Below, in pieces: positions 8,799-18,400 of a stretch of DNA of 64,000 bases (the first letter of the stretch is position 1; each line of letters starts with the position of its first letter). The DNA comes from JBCCXL01 sp039191605 (GTDB lineage: Bacteria; Acidobacteriota; Thermoanaerobaculia; Multivoradales; JAHZIX01), in the NCBI GenBank assembly GCA_039191605.1, contig JBCCXL010000005.1, positions 62,001 to 126,000 on the forward strand. Direction: 5' to 3'. The notes beneath the pieces were generated by a model. The model was not told where the DNA came from. It ran no database searches and saw nothing but the letters and a program-made list of their open reading frames with translations. The translations under genes and the position numbers were made by a program.

Positions 8799-9320
8799 AT
8801 GCCCTCCTACCCGCGCCCCCAAGCCGACGAAACCGCTCCCTACTACCATCGCTACATCAACCGGGTTCCCGACGGCGACATTCTCGCCACCTTGGCAGAG
8901 CAGATCCAGGCCACCGACAACCTGCTGCGTCAGCTGCCGGAGGAGAAGGCCGACTTCCGCTACGCCCCGGGCAAGTGGAGCGTCAAAGAAGCCCTCGGTC
9001 ATCTCTTCGACACCGAGCGGGTCTTCACCTACCGCGCCCTCACCTTCGCCCGCGCCGATGAAGTCGAGCTGCCGAACATGGATCAGGACGCCTGGGTCGT
9101 GCACTCTGGCTTCCACCAGCGCTCCCTCGGCAGCATTCTGGACGAAGCCCACGTTATCCGAGCCTCTTCCATCGCCCTGTTCCGCCACCTTCCCGACGAA
9201 GCCCCCACCCGCCGCGGCATCGCCAGCGCCAACTCCATGTCCGTACGCGCCGTGCCCTGGATCCTCGCCGGCCACGAGCTGCACCACCACGAAGTCTTCC
9301 GCGAGAAGTACGGGATCTGA
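8799..9320 (+). CDS. DinB family protein
   Basis: The 173-residue protein has the DinB/YfiT four-helix-bundle pattern. It shows the motif GKWSVKEALGHLFDTERV with a conserved His near residue 68, and a C-terminal HELHHHEVFREKYG that supplies the other metal-binding His. Such proteins bind a divalent metal; many are thiol-dependent transferases and others have unknown roles. The start is well supported by GAGAGGAATT shortly upstream. It is transcribed away from the efflux operon and has no obvious partner gene. Confidence 0.85.
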   Translation: MPSYPRPQADETAPYYHRYINRVPDGDILATLAEQIQATDNLLRQLPEEKADFRYAPGKWSVKEALGHLFDTERVFTYRALTFARADEVELPNMDQDAWVVHSGFHQRSLGSILDEAHVIRASSIALFRHLPDEAPTRRGIASANSMSVRAVPWILAGHELHHHEVFREKYGI

Positions 9321-9513
9321 GGGCTTCCGGCCCCCGGGCCAGCCGCCACTCTCTACTGCCGGATCACCATGTAGCCGAGTGGCCACCGACCCCGTCGACA
9401 GGGCGGAGACCTAGTTCTCTCTGCACCCTCTCTCAGCCCCAAAAACCGTATGGTCTAAACTTAGGTATCTAAATCCCTCCATCACAAAGTAGATACTCAA
9501 CGTAACCGCCAAA

Positions 9514-10191
9514 ATGGAAACTCCGATGACCACCGAGACGATTGTGGCGATCGTCTCTGCCGTGGTTGCCATTCTGAGCTTTGGCTTCAACGCAGCTCTC
9601 TACCGCGCGCGCAGGCGCCTAGAGTCTGTCTCTGAGGTGATTCGCTTACATGAACGTTGGTGGTCCCCTGAAATCAAAGAGCTGCGGGAGAGGGTGATCA
9701 AATACGTTCGGGGTTGGGAAACCGAAGAGGATCATTCTTTAATGATCCTCGCTAGCTACACAGATTCGAATCCCCGTTTCGAATCGCAGAGATATGAAAT
9801 TGGGGTTCTTGCGTATTTCTTCGCCGATCTCAATGCCGCCATCGAGGAAGGAGTGGCGAACGAGCGCTTTGCCTATCGCCTGTTTGGAAAGGCACAGTTT
9901 TTTTGGTTCGCACCCTTCCTCAAAGTCGCAGCACAACACATTGAAGCAAGGCCTTCCACAGCAGGCCATAGGGGTCAGTCCGTCCGGTGGGTGAGCGAAG
10001 TGAGGGCGTTGGAGCGTCGCTTCAGAACCATCGAGAGACGAAGAGCCCAATATCGAAAGGTTTTCGGCTTCATTGCGCGAAACCAGTCGCCGAAGACCAA
10101 CACCCTTCAGGTCACGAATCAGGAGCCTCTTGTACAACCAGAAGCTCCATCTGAAACCGATGCGCCCTCAGCCTCAGCAGAGCAAGACTGA
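9514..10191 (+). CDS. Membrane-anchored protein of unknown function
   Basis: This 225-residue protein has one N-terminal membrane helix (about residues 8-30, TIVAIVSAVVAILSFGFNAA). A cytoplasmic helical domain follows (VIRLHERWWSPEIKELRERVIKYV), then a basic stretch near 165-190 and a disordered acidic tail. The layout recalls DUF4760-type proteins, but that is only a resemblance. Its base composition is visibly poorer in G and C than its neighbours and its codon choice is less biased (TTT, AAA and ACA occur freely), which suggests recent acquisition. It stands alone, convergent with the CHAT gene. A second in-frame Met (residue 5) is also possible as the start. Confidence 0.7.
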   Translation: METPMTTETIVAIVSAVVAILSFGFNAALYRARRRLESVSEVIRLHERWWSPEIKELRERVIKYVRGWETEEDHSLMILASYTDSNPRFESQRYEIGVLAYFFADLNAAIEEGVANERFAYRLFGKAQFFWFAPFLKVAAQHIEARPSTAGHRGQSVRWVSEVRALERRFRTIERRRAQYRKVFGFIARNQSPKTNTLQVTNQEPLVQPEAPSETDAPSASAEQD

Positions 10192-10231
10192 ACGGTAACG
10201 CTCAGCGAAAAAGCGAAGGCCAACGCATCCG

Positions 10232-10249
10232 GTCACGTTATTGCGTGAC
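10232..10249. terminator. Small hairpin between convergent genes
   Basis: GTCACG (10232-10237) and CGTGAC (10244-10249) form a 6-bp stem with a six-base loop. It lies between the 3' ends of the unknown membrane protein gene and the CHAT gene. There is no clear T-run on either strand, so termination is only a possibility. Confidence 0.25.
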
Positions 10250-10287
10250 TCTCGTTGAAAGTTACGCAAGGCAGAAGGTTCGCTCCC

Positions 10288-11844
10288 TCAATCACCTAGC
10301 CGAGAGGACCTCACCCGCGCCGCCGGGTGGCCGTAGGCCACGTAGGAGAGAGCGGAGACCCGGTCGCCGGCTTCGATCAGCGCCTGTCGGGCGAGGCGCA
10401 CGGCGCGGCCAAGGGTCCTGCCTCCAAGCCAGTGGTGGTAGAAGACTTCCGCAAAGCGGGTAGCGCTGCGGGAGGGGATCTCCCACTGCGGCCCGAGGAA
10501 GCCGAAGGCGCCGCCCCTCAGCGTCTGCTGAGCGAAGCCGCCAACTCCCAGCTCATCGAGGCGGGCGTGGCCGCCAAAGCAGGAGTTGAGAAAGACCAGG
10601 GGACGCTGGGAGCCCTCCTGGCCGAGCATCGCGGCGATTTCGTCGCTGCCGAGAGTCTCGCGACGGGAAAGCCGAAAGGAATCTTCCAGAGAGTCCACTC
10701 GGCCATGACCTACGAGGTGAAGAACGTCGAGGGGAGTCTGGCTCAGGGCCTGCAAGAAGGAGCGACGGCTCGGCGGAATGATCAGCACCTGCCGGTGAGG
10801 GCCCGCGAGGGCGCGCAGCATCTCTAGCTCCCGCTGGAAGTGGAGCTCGTCTTCCTCATCCCGTGGCTCCGCGATCACCACTCCCAGGGTCCTGCCGCCG
10901 GCATCCGGTAAGCGGTGCCAGCCGGGAAGGATCCGAGCGCAATCCGCCACCTCACACAGGCTCCGCGGAGCTCCATCGCCCGTCGGCAACGAGAGGAGCT
11001 CCCAGGGCACCGCCGCCAGCTCGGTCACCCATTCCACTAGGCAGCTGCCGACGGCTAGATCTTCCAGGCGGCGTCGCAGCGCCGGAGGCACCAGCCGGCC
11101 ATCGAGAACTCGTCGTAAGCCTTCCAGGAAGGCATCCCCGCGCTTCTCGCTACGCTTCCAGGCGCCGCGGAGACGCTCGTCGAAGTACCCCCCGATGGGC
11201 CCCGAGAGAGGTTGATAGAAGTCTGTCTGACCCGGCAGGCCTTCCTGGATCCGCTGCTCCAGCGAGTAGCGCAGGTGAAGATCTTGCCCCCCCCCTTCTA
11301 TCGCGACGGAGACCCTCACATCCCCTTCACCATAGTCCCAGGGGAAGGCTGGAGGCCTCGCCGGCTGGCGATCGTGACGTCTCTGCTCACCGGCCTCCCC
11401 CGGGTCACCGGCCTCACGAGGAGTCCCTTGCTGATATCGGTGCCCGATCTGAATGTCGCCCGTGCCGCCCTTGAGGGTTTCTATATTCGTACCGAAGACA
11501 TTCTTCACCTCCACCGCAGGAATCGAGCCCGGCAATGCCCGCCTGCTCTGGTTGCCGGATCCCCGGAGGCCCAGCAGGGCACCGATGGCGTCGCCGACGG
11601 TAGGCAAAGAGACGATCGCCTCGAGGCACCGCGCCAGCTCATCTCGGGATAGATAGGCCGTCGAGATGAACCGATGATTCCTCGACTCCATCCAGCTCGA
11701 GATCGCGGCATCGAGGGTCTGCAAGGCGACTCGCTCTTCTTCTTCCGCTGCCCCAACGCGGTAGTAGCGTCTCAATCGCCCAGCGATATACCTCGCATCC
11801 GCGGTAGGACCCACCTTTGATCTGGATTCTTCAGAGCTCATCAT
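10288..11844 (-). CDS. CHAT domain (caspase-like) peptidase
   Basis: The protein is about 518 residues. The C-terminal 250 residues are a CHAT domain, the clan CD fold shared with caspases and separases. They carry a His in DVLHLVGHG (about 380) and a Cys in LVFLNSCFGG (about 422), the expected catalytic dyad. The N-terminal 90 residues are helical and resemble an effector-associated adaptor domain. A linker with a short beta-like stretch (VKNVFGTNIETLKGGTGD) follows. The frame opens with a GTG at 11850, but GGAGGT lies on top of it, so an ATG at 11844 or 11841 is the better start. It follows the 1072-residue gene by about 28 bases on the same strand, so the two are surely co-transcribed. The substrate is unknown. 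Confidence 0.88.
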   Translation of the reverse strand: MMSSEESRSKVGPTADARYIAGRLRRYYRVGAAEEEERVALQTLDAAISSWMESRNHRFISTAYLSRDELARCLEAIVSLPTVGDAIGALLGLRGSGNQSRRALPGSIPAVEVKNVFGTNIETLKGGTGDIQIGHRYQQGTPREAGDPGEAGEQRRHDRQPARPPAFPWDYGEGDVRVSVAIEGGGQDLHLRYSLEQRIQEGLPGQTDFYQPLSGPIGGYFDERLRGAWKRSEKRGDAFLEGLRRVLDGRLVPPALRRRLEDLAVGSCLVEWVTELAAVPWELLSLPTGDGAPRSLCEVADCARILPGWHRLPDAGGRTLGVVIAEPRDEEDELHFQRELEMLRALAGPHRQVLIIPPSRRSFLQALSQTPLDVLHLVGHGRVDSLEDSFRLSRRETLGSDEIAAMLGQEGSQRPLVFLNSCFGGHARLDELGVGGFAQQTLRGGAFGFLGPQWEIPSRSATRFAEVFYHHWLGGRTLGRAVRLARQALIEAGDRVSALSYVAYGHPAARVRSSRLGD

Positions 11845-11872
11845 CAGCACCTCCGATGCTTCGATTGAGTGC

Positions 11873-14800
11873 TCAGAAGGGCCATAGGTTCTCCGGCAGC
11901 GCGCGACGGATCGCCTGGGAGATGGTGTCCCCCAACCACTCTGCCAGCATCCCCGGCAGGCTCAGCAACCACTCCCCGATGTCTGCCCGATAGGCGGCTC
12001 CCAGCTGCATCACGATGACGACCACCAGCACCGCTGAGCAAATCAGCATCACCCAGCTCACCCATTCAGGACGCAGCCAGGAAATCCAGCGCAGCTGGCG
12101 ACTCAGGGAGCCCAGCTTCGAGCCCCTGGGCTCCTCGGTCTTCCAGCGCTGGAGCCGCAGCAGAGTGGATTCGGGAAGATGTTGGCGCATGAAGCTCAGG
12201 GTCGGCACCAGGTCGTGCACCCGCAGCCGGAAACACCAACCCAGGGGCACCGCCAGCAGCCAAAGGGAGCTCTCTCGCAGCGGCGGGAAGCGAAGGTTGA
12301 AGAGCTCCCAGCGATAGGCCCGGGCCCAGAATTGATGATGCCAGAACGGCAACCAGGCGAGGAAGGCCCGATAGAGACGAGTCATCTTCGCTTCTTCGTA
12401 ATCCACTCTCGTCGACGAAAACACCACCATTGCTTCGAGAGCCAGCTGGCGAGCCGGTGCCGGCACCCGGTTGCCGCTCAGCCAGCGCTCGAACATGGTC
12501 TCGATCTGGGTCTTGGGGCGAGCTTTCGAGTACCAGAGGTCGTAGGGCAGCCCCGAGATCGCCACCAGGTCTTCTCCTCCCACCAGCTCAAATCGCTGCT
12601 GGAGGTAGAGATTGCCCAGGAGCCCCCGGACATTGTTCTGCTCCCCCACCGTCTGCCGCGAGAGGGCTCGAATCAATACCTCTTCCGCCTGCTCGTTGCC
12701 GGCAACGACTTGCAGCAGGAGAGAGCGCACCATATGCCCCCTCACCAGCGAGTGGCGCTCCCGCAAATGGAGGTTCGACACCACCTCGAGGGCATCGGCG
12801 CGGGTCAGCCGCTGGGAAAGACCGTCGAAGTTGTGGCTGATCAATCCATAGGCCACCCCCACCATCGCCAGCCGGCACTCCCGAAGCCTGGGGCTGTGGC
12901 GCACAGAGGCGCGCTTCATCTCTAAGCTCTCTGCGTGCCAGCGACGCAGGTCCCGCAATGCCGGCTCGGGGTTCACCGCGTAGGCGAACTGCCACCCCAA
13001 AGCGATGGGCTCGATGAGGTCGAGGCGCAGAACCCAATGTCGATACCAGGGCTCCAGCTGGTGGAGATGGCGGGCTAAGAGGGCAGGAACCGTATGGGAG
13101 CGGAAGACCTCGAGCGAGTCCACATGCCTGTCTTCGAGAAATTGCTCGGTGAGCTCGATCAAGCGCCGAGGCAGCTGATTGGGAGGGTCGTAACACGACG
13201 CCACTCCCAAGCAGAGAGCCACCACGGAGCGCAATCGGCCGTAGTGATCCTGCACCCGCCCGCGAACGACAGAATGCAACAACATCTGCCGCTGATAGCT
13301 ATCTCGCATCCACTGCTCCAGTAGGCGATAGAGGCGCCCGGAGCCCTCTGGCTGCAGTCGCCAGCTAGCCAGGGCCGTCGCCACCACCTGCCGCAAAGGG
13401 AGGGAGGGGTGAAAAGAGAGATAGATCAGGGTACTTTCCACCACGAAGGAGCTACGATAACCGAGCTCCCCCAAGACGTAAGCGGAGGCGTTGAAGAAGC
13501 GGCTGCGCAGTAGGGGAGCCCCGTAGAGATCGCGCCGCGGACCGGGAGGCAGCCATCGGGAAGAGCGGGTCTCGCGGAATTGCTCTGCCGAGACGCCAGG
13601 GGAGCCCACTGCCTCTTCTTCTGGCTCCGCATCCACCACCTCCCGACTCTGAAGCAGCCCGCTCAACCCGTTGATCAAAGGCAGCACCAGGCCGCCACCG
13701 GTGACCATCGTCATCGCTCTGCCGGCTAGGCCCCGCAGCCTCGAGCTTCTCTTGCGCTGGGTACGACGCGCTTTGGCCTCGTTCAGAATCTCCTCATCTC
13801 GGGTCTCCAAACGCAGGTTCGCCGCCTCGAAGAGCAGGTTGGCCAACGCTGGCAGCAGGGCCTGGAAAAAGCGCCGATGGCTCTTCCACGCGCGATCCAG
13901 AATCCTTTGCCGCGAGCTGAAGGAGGCCCACTGGATCACCAGATTGCCCTCGCCCAAATCGTTGACCTCGATGTAATCGCCGAGGGATTGAAGCTCGTGG
14001 GTATCGAAGCTCACGAAGCCTGGATCCAGAGAGCGGAAACAGCTGCGGGACAGCAGCTCGAGAAGGGCGAAGAGCTGATCGAAGGAGAGACGATCGAAGA
14101 GCAGAACCAAGGCCACCAGCTGCTGGAGGCGGATCGGGAGCGCGAGATACCACTCGTCCACCACCAATTCGTGGTTGGTACTCCTCTCCAGGGCCAACAT
14201 CACTTCCGCCGCCGTCACTGCGCCTTCTTCCCGCTGCAGCAAATTGAGGAAGGAGCGCACGTGATTCGGCGTCTCCACCTGATTCACCAAATGCCCGATG
14301 GTCAGCCCTTCGACGAAGGGATGAGTGAGGGCCTGTTGTGGGTTGCGCGGTAAACCCAGGGGCAGGCATCCCGACGGCAGCTGAACGGAATCCCCTTCCA
14401 ATGAGCTGAGGAAGTAGCGCAGAAGATAGGGCTTCGGGTAGAGCTCCTCCATCCTCAGCGACCACCAAAGATCCTCCTGCGCCTCGCTGGTCCACTGATC
14501 CGGAGCGACGGAGGTGGTCATCAATACGAAGTGATCGCTGCCTCGAACCGCCTCGGAGAGCTCCCTCAGGCCATGACGAAACTGCACCGGGGTCACCCCG
14601 AGGAGCAGAAAGACGCTCGGCTCTGACGTCTGGCTGAAGGTCTCCTGGATCGGGATCGGCTCCACCCCCGGCCGCCATTCCAGGATCTCCAAGGCCTCCC
14701 CCGGGGCGCCCAGCAGCCCCGGCTGCGGACGGCTCAGCTGCCAGGCGAGGGTATAGGCCGCCCGCCGAGCCTCCACCGCGTCCGTCGCGGCCATCGCCAG

Positions 14801-15091
14801 AAGACGGTCGCTGCGCAGCGATCGGAGGCGATCCTGGAGCTGCCCCCAGGTCTCTTGGGAGAGCAGATTTCTCTCCACCTGGGGAGTGAAGAAGGCGGCG
14901 GTCGCATCGACCCCAGCAAAGGCGAAATTCTGAGTCACCCGAATGTCTTGACTCAGCCCTGCTCCCTCCCCCCCTCCCGCCCCGCCTTCAAGGCCCAAGG
15001 GGTTAGCCTGTTGAAAGGCCCTCCCCTCCGGCTGGAACCCTGCGCCACCGTCGTCGAAGCCAAGCCCAGCAACCGAATGGACTCCGCGCAT
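11873..15091 (-). CDS. Large STAND-like pseudo-NTPase with C-terminal membrane segment
   Basis: The 1072-residue protein has a glycine-rich N-terminus. A region laid out like a STAND NTPase follows, but without its motifs. At about 97-119 (LLAMAATDAVEARRAAYTLA) the P-loop position has no GxxGxGK. At 159-170 (SVFLLLGVTPVQF) the Walker B acidic residues are missing. At 188-200 (HFVLMTTSVAPDQW) a sensor-1-like strand remains. A winged-helix-like stretch (about 325-365) and a long all-helical, solenoid-like part follow. Residues about 1010-1033 form a strong membrane helix, and a short tail ends LPENLWPF. An interrupted hydrophobic patch lies near 930-945. It is the first gene of a unit with the CHAT peptidase. 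Function is not recognised; the NTPase relationship is my inference from motif spacing. Confidence 0.75.
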   Translation of the reverse strand: MRGVHSVAGLGFDDGGAGFQPEGRAFQQANPLGLEGGAGGGEGAGLSQDIRVTQNFAFAGVDATAAFFTPQVERNLLSQETWGQLQDRLRSLRSDRLLAMAATDAVEARRAAYTLAWQLSRPQPGLLGAPGEALEILEWRPGVEPIPIQETFSQTSEPSVFLLLGVTPVQFRHGLRELSEAVRGSDHFVLMTTSVAPDQWTSEAQEDLWWSLRMEELYPKPYLLRYFLSSLEGDSVQLPSGCLPLGLPRNPQQALTHPFVEGLTIGHLVNQVETPNHVRSFLNLLQREEGAVTAAEVMLALERSTNHELVVDEWYLALPIRLQQLVALVLLFDRLSFDQLFALLELLSRSCFRSLDPGFVSFDTHELQSLGDYIEVNDLGEGNLVIQWASFSSRQRILDRAWKSHRRFFQALLPALANLLFEAANLRLETRDEEILNEAKARRTQRKRSSRLRGLAGRAMTMVTGGGLVLPLINGLSGLLQSREVVDAEPEEEAVGSPGVSAEQFRETRSSRWLPPGPRRDLYGAPLLRSRFFNASAYVLGELGYRSSFVVESTLIYLSFHPSLPLRQVVATALASWRLQPEGSGRLYRLLEQWMRDSYQRQMLLHSVVRGRVQDHYGRLRSVVALCLGVASCYDPPNQLPRRLIELTEQFLEDRHVDSLEVFRSHTVPALLARHLHQLEPWYRHWVLRLDLIEPIALGWQFAYAVNPEPALRDLRRWHAESLEMKRASVRHSPRLRECRLAMVGVAYGLISHNFDGLSQRLTRADALEVVSNLHLRERHSLVRGHMVRSLLLQVVAGNEQAEEVLIRALSRQTVGEQNNVRGLLGNLYLQQRFELVGGEDLVAISGLPYDLWYSKARPKTQIETMFERWLSGNRVPAPARQLALEAMVVFSSTRVDYEEAKMTRLYRAFLAWLPFWHHQFWARAYRWELFNLRFPPLRESSLWLLAVPLGWCFRLRVHDLVPTLSFMRQHLPESTLLRLQRWKTEEPRGSKLGSLSRQLRWISWLRPEWVSWVMLICSAVLVVVIVMQLGAAYRADIGEWLLSLPGMLAEWLGDTISQAIRRALPENLWPF

Positions 15092-15467
15092 CCCGATCGT
15101 CTCCCTTGTGGTCTGAAGCTTTCCTATGGATAGCTCTCAGACCCGCGAAGGGATGGGATGTTCAGCTCAGGTCAACTCACAGGCCTAGCGACGCCCCGTA
15201 TCGAAGCTCTCTTTGCGCTCCTTACCGGGCCGTTTCTCGGGCACAACCTCTCTCGAACAACACATTCTCGGGCGCAGTCGGTTCATAACCAGCAGCGCGC
15301 TAGAAACCCGATAAAAAAACCTAAACCCGACAAACTCTAGCCCCGCGCGCCCCGCTGAGGCGTGCAGGAACCAGGCTCTCCCGGAGCCTGGTTCCTGAAT
15401 GGGGACTGGAGCCTGGGAACTGGGAACTGGCGATACGGGCTCATCAGGCCAGAAGGCCCAGACCTCC
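15092..15467. other. Intergenic stretch between metH and the STAND-like gene
   Basis: No convincing gene was found in these 376 bases; short frames here have poor codon usage. It contains the 3' hairpin described separately, a run of seven A at 15313-15319 (T on the minus strand) in a locally AT-richer patch, and presumably the promoter of the STAND-like/CHAT unit. I could not place that promoter with confidence; a TTGACC-like box lies near 15170 without a good -10. A GGGAG at about ten bases precedes the ATG at 15091. Confidence 0.5.
15365..15397 (-). terminator. Perfect 14-bp hairpin downstream of metH
   Basis: Bases 15365-15378 pair perfectly with 15384-15397 around a five-base loop, 70 bases after the metH stop. 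The stem is strong enough to terminate or protect the metH transcript, but no T-run follows on either strand. It may instead be a palindromic repeat unit. Repeated short words (CTGGGAACTGGGAACTGG) lie just beside it at about 15413-15430. Confidence 0.5.
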
Positions 15468-18400
15468 TCAAACCCCGAAGTAGCGAGCCTCCGGATGGTG
15501 GAAGACCAAGGCCGAGACGCTGGCCTCGGGATCCATCATGTCCCCCTCGGTCAGCTGAACGCCGATATCTTCCGGCCTCAGCGCCTGGAAGAGGGCCTGC
15601 TGTCCGCCGAGGTCAGGGCAGGCGGGATAGCCGAAGCTGTAGCGCTTGCCCCGATAGCGGGCGGAGAGCACCCGACGTAGGGCAAGATCTGCGGAGTCGG
15701 GGAAGCCCCAGGCGGCCCGCAGCTGGCGATGCACCCATTCGGCGGCGCCCTCGGCGGTCTCCAGGGCCAGCGCCGACCAGGCGTGGGATTTCAGGTATTC
15801 CCCGGCCTCTTTCCACTCCACGGCCCGCGCCCGCACTCCGGCACCGGCGGTGGTGACGAAGAGGGCCACGTGATCGTTCTCGAGGACGTAATCCGCCAGG
15901 CAGATGCCGGTTCCGCCCTTGCGGGGGAAGGTCCAGCGGGCGGCGGGATCTCCGCTCACCGGATCGGTGAGGATGATCTCGTCTCCCTTGGCGGTGGCGG
16001 GGAAGAATTGCCACACGCCGCGGCACTCCATGGCGCCGGAGCGGCCCAGCTCCTTGAGATCGTCGACGATGGCCTCGAGCTTGAGCCATTTCTCGTTCCC
16101 CTCCGCGGCGAGCTTCTCCACCGGCCCCTTGAGACCGAGGTGCTTGCCGTAGAGCATCTGGGGATTGATCAAATTCCACGCCGAGTCGAGGTCGATGTCC
16201 ACCGCGTGGCGCTCGAGGTCCGGCGGGGCCGGCACCTCGATGCTGCGGTCCACCACTTCTGGCGCCACCGGCTTCACGCTCTTCGGCTTGGAGGCGGCAC
16301 CGGCGAGGGCGTGGCGATCCTTTTCCGCCAACTCCTCGATCTCCGCCGTCAGCTCGTCGATCTGCTCAGGATCCACCATCCGCTCGATCATCACCAAGCC
16401 GCTCATAGCGTCTTTTCCGTAGGTGCAAAGGCCGCTATAGCCGGGGGCGATACGGCCGTGGACGAAGCGACGGGTCAAGGCTGCACCGCCAGCGATGAGA
16501 GGGACGGAAATCCCCGCGGCATCGAGATCTGCGGCGGTGGAGATCATCTGCTGCGCGCTCTTGACCAGCAGGCCAGACAGGCCGATGACGTCCGGTTGAT
16601 GCTCCCGGGCGGCCTGAATCAGCTGCTCGTTGGGCACCTTGATGCCCAGATTGATGACCTCGAAGCCGTTGTTGGTGAGGATGATGTCCACCAGGTTCTT
16701 GCCGATGTCGTGGACATCTCCCTTCACCGTCGCCAGCATCACCTTGCCCCGAGTGGCACCCTCCGCCCGCTCCATGAAGGGCTCCAGGTAGGCCACCGCC
16801 GCTTTCATCACCTCGGCGCTCTGCAGCACTTCGGCAACGATCAGCTGGTTGTCGTTGAACAGGCGGCCGACCTCCTTCATGCCGCTCATCAGCGGGCCGT
16901 TGATGATGTCCAGGGGATCGCTGTAGCGATCCTCTTTCAGCGCTTCCGCTAAATCATCCGTCAGCCCGACCTTCGACCCCTCCACCACCGAGCGGGCGAT
17001 GCGCTCCGGCAGCGGCAAGGATTCCCGCGGCGGCGCCGCGGCCCGCAGATCTCGTCCGCGGAAGTGTTGGGTCAGAGCCTCGATGGCCCGCGTACTGCCC
17101 TCGACGTCTCCCGGCTTGACGAAGAGCAGATCCTCCGCCAGCTTGCGCTCCTCGTCGGAAATCTCGGCGTAGCGGGCCAGCCGCTGAGTGTTGACGATGG
17201 CGGCGTCGAGGCCGGCGCGGGTGGCGTGGTAAAGGAAAACCGAGTTGAGCACCTCTCGCCCCGCCAGCGGCAGACCGAAGCTGACGTTGGAGATCCCCAG
17301 CACCCCGCGGGTGGCGGGCATCTCCTCTTTCAGCTGACGCACCGCCTCCACCGTCGATCCGGCGGAGCCGATGTAGTTCTCGTCCCCGGTACCGCAGGGG
17401 AAGACCAGCGCATCCCACCAAATATCGGAGGCGTCGAGGCCGTAGTCTTGCGTCAAGATGCGATAGGAGCGGCGAGCGACCTCCATCTTGCGCTCCACCG
17501 AAACCGCCATGCCCTGCTCGTCGATCAGGCCCACCACCACCGCGGCGCCGAATTGACGGGCGAGGGGCACCACCTCGTTGAAGCGCTGGAGACCGTCCTC
17601 CAGGTTGATGGAGTTGAGGATCGCCTTGCCCTGGCTGTAGGTCAGGGCGCGCTCCATTACCGCCGCATCGGTAGAGTCGATCATCAGCGGCGCCTTGATC
17701 AAGCGGATGAATTGATCCAGGAAGGCCTCCATATCCGAGGTCTCGTCCCGGTCGGGATCCTGGAGGCAAACATCGACGATCTGCGCCCCCGCCTTGACCT
17801 GGGCGCGGCCGATCTCCGCCGCCTGCTCCAGCTCTCCGGAGGAGATCAGGCGCTTGAACTTACGGCTGCCGAGGACGTTGGTGCGCTCCCCTACCAGCAG
17901 CGGGCGATTGTCGGGGGTGAGCTCCACCGCCTCGAGGCCGGAGACCAAGGCCCGATCGTGTTCGGGCACCGATCGCGGCGTATTCTGCGAGGCGATCTCC
18001 GCCAGAAGCTCGATGTGGGCATCGGTAGTGCCGCAGCAGCCGCCCACCAGGTTGAGCAAGTTGGCGTCGAAGAAGCGCGTGAAGACGCGGCGAAAATCCT
18101 CTGGGCTCTCGTTGTATTCGCCCTCTTCGTCCGGCAGCCCGGCGTTCGGCACGCAGGCCACGCGGGTGCGGCAGAGCTCCGATAGGGTGCGCAGATGATC
18201 GGTCATCAGCTCGGGGCCGGTGGCGCAATTCAGGCCAACGTAGAGCAGCTCCTTATGCAGCAGGGAGATCGCCAGCGCCTCGGCATCCTGGCCCGCGAGC
18301 ATGGTGCCGGTGGGCTCGATGGTCACCGAGACCGCCACCGGCAGTCGCCAGCCGCACTGCTCGAAGGCATCATCGATACCCAGCAGCCCGGCCTTGATGT

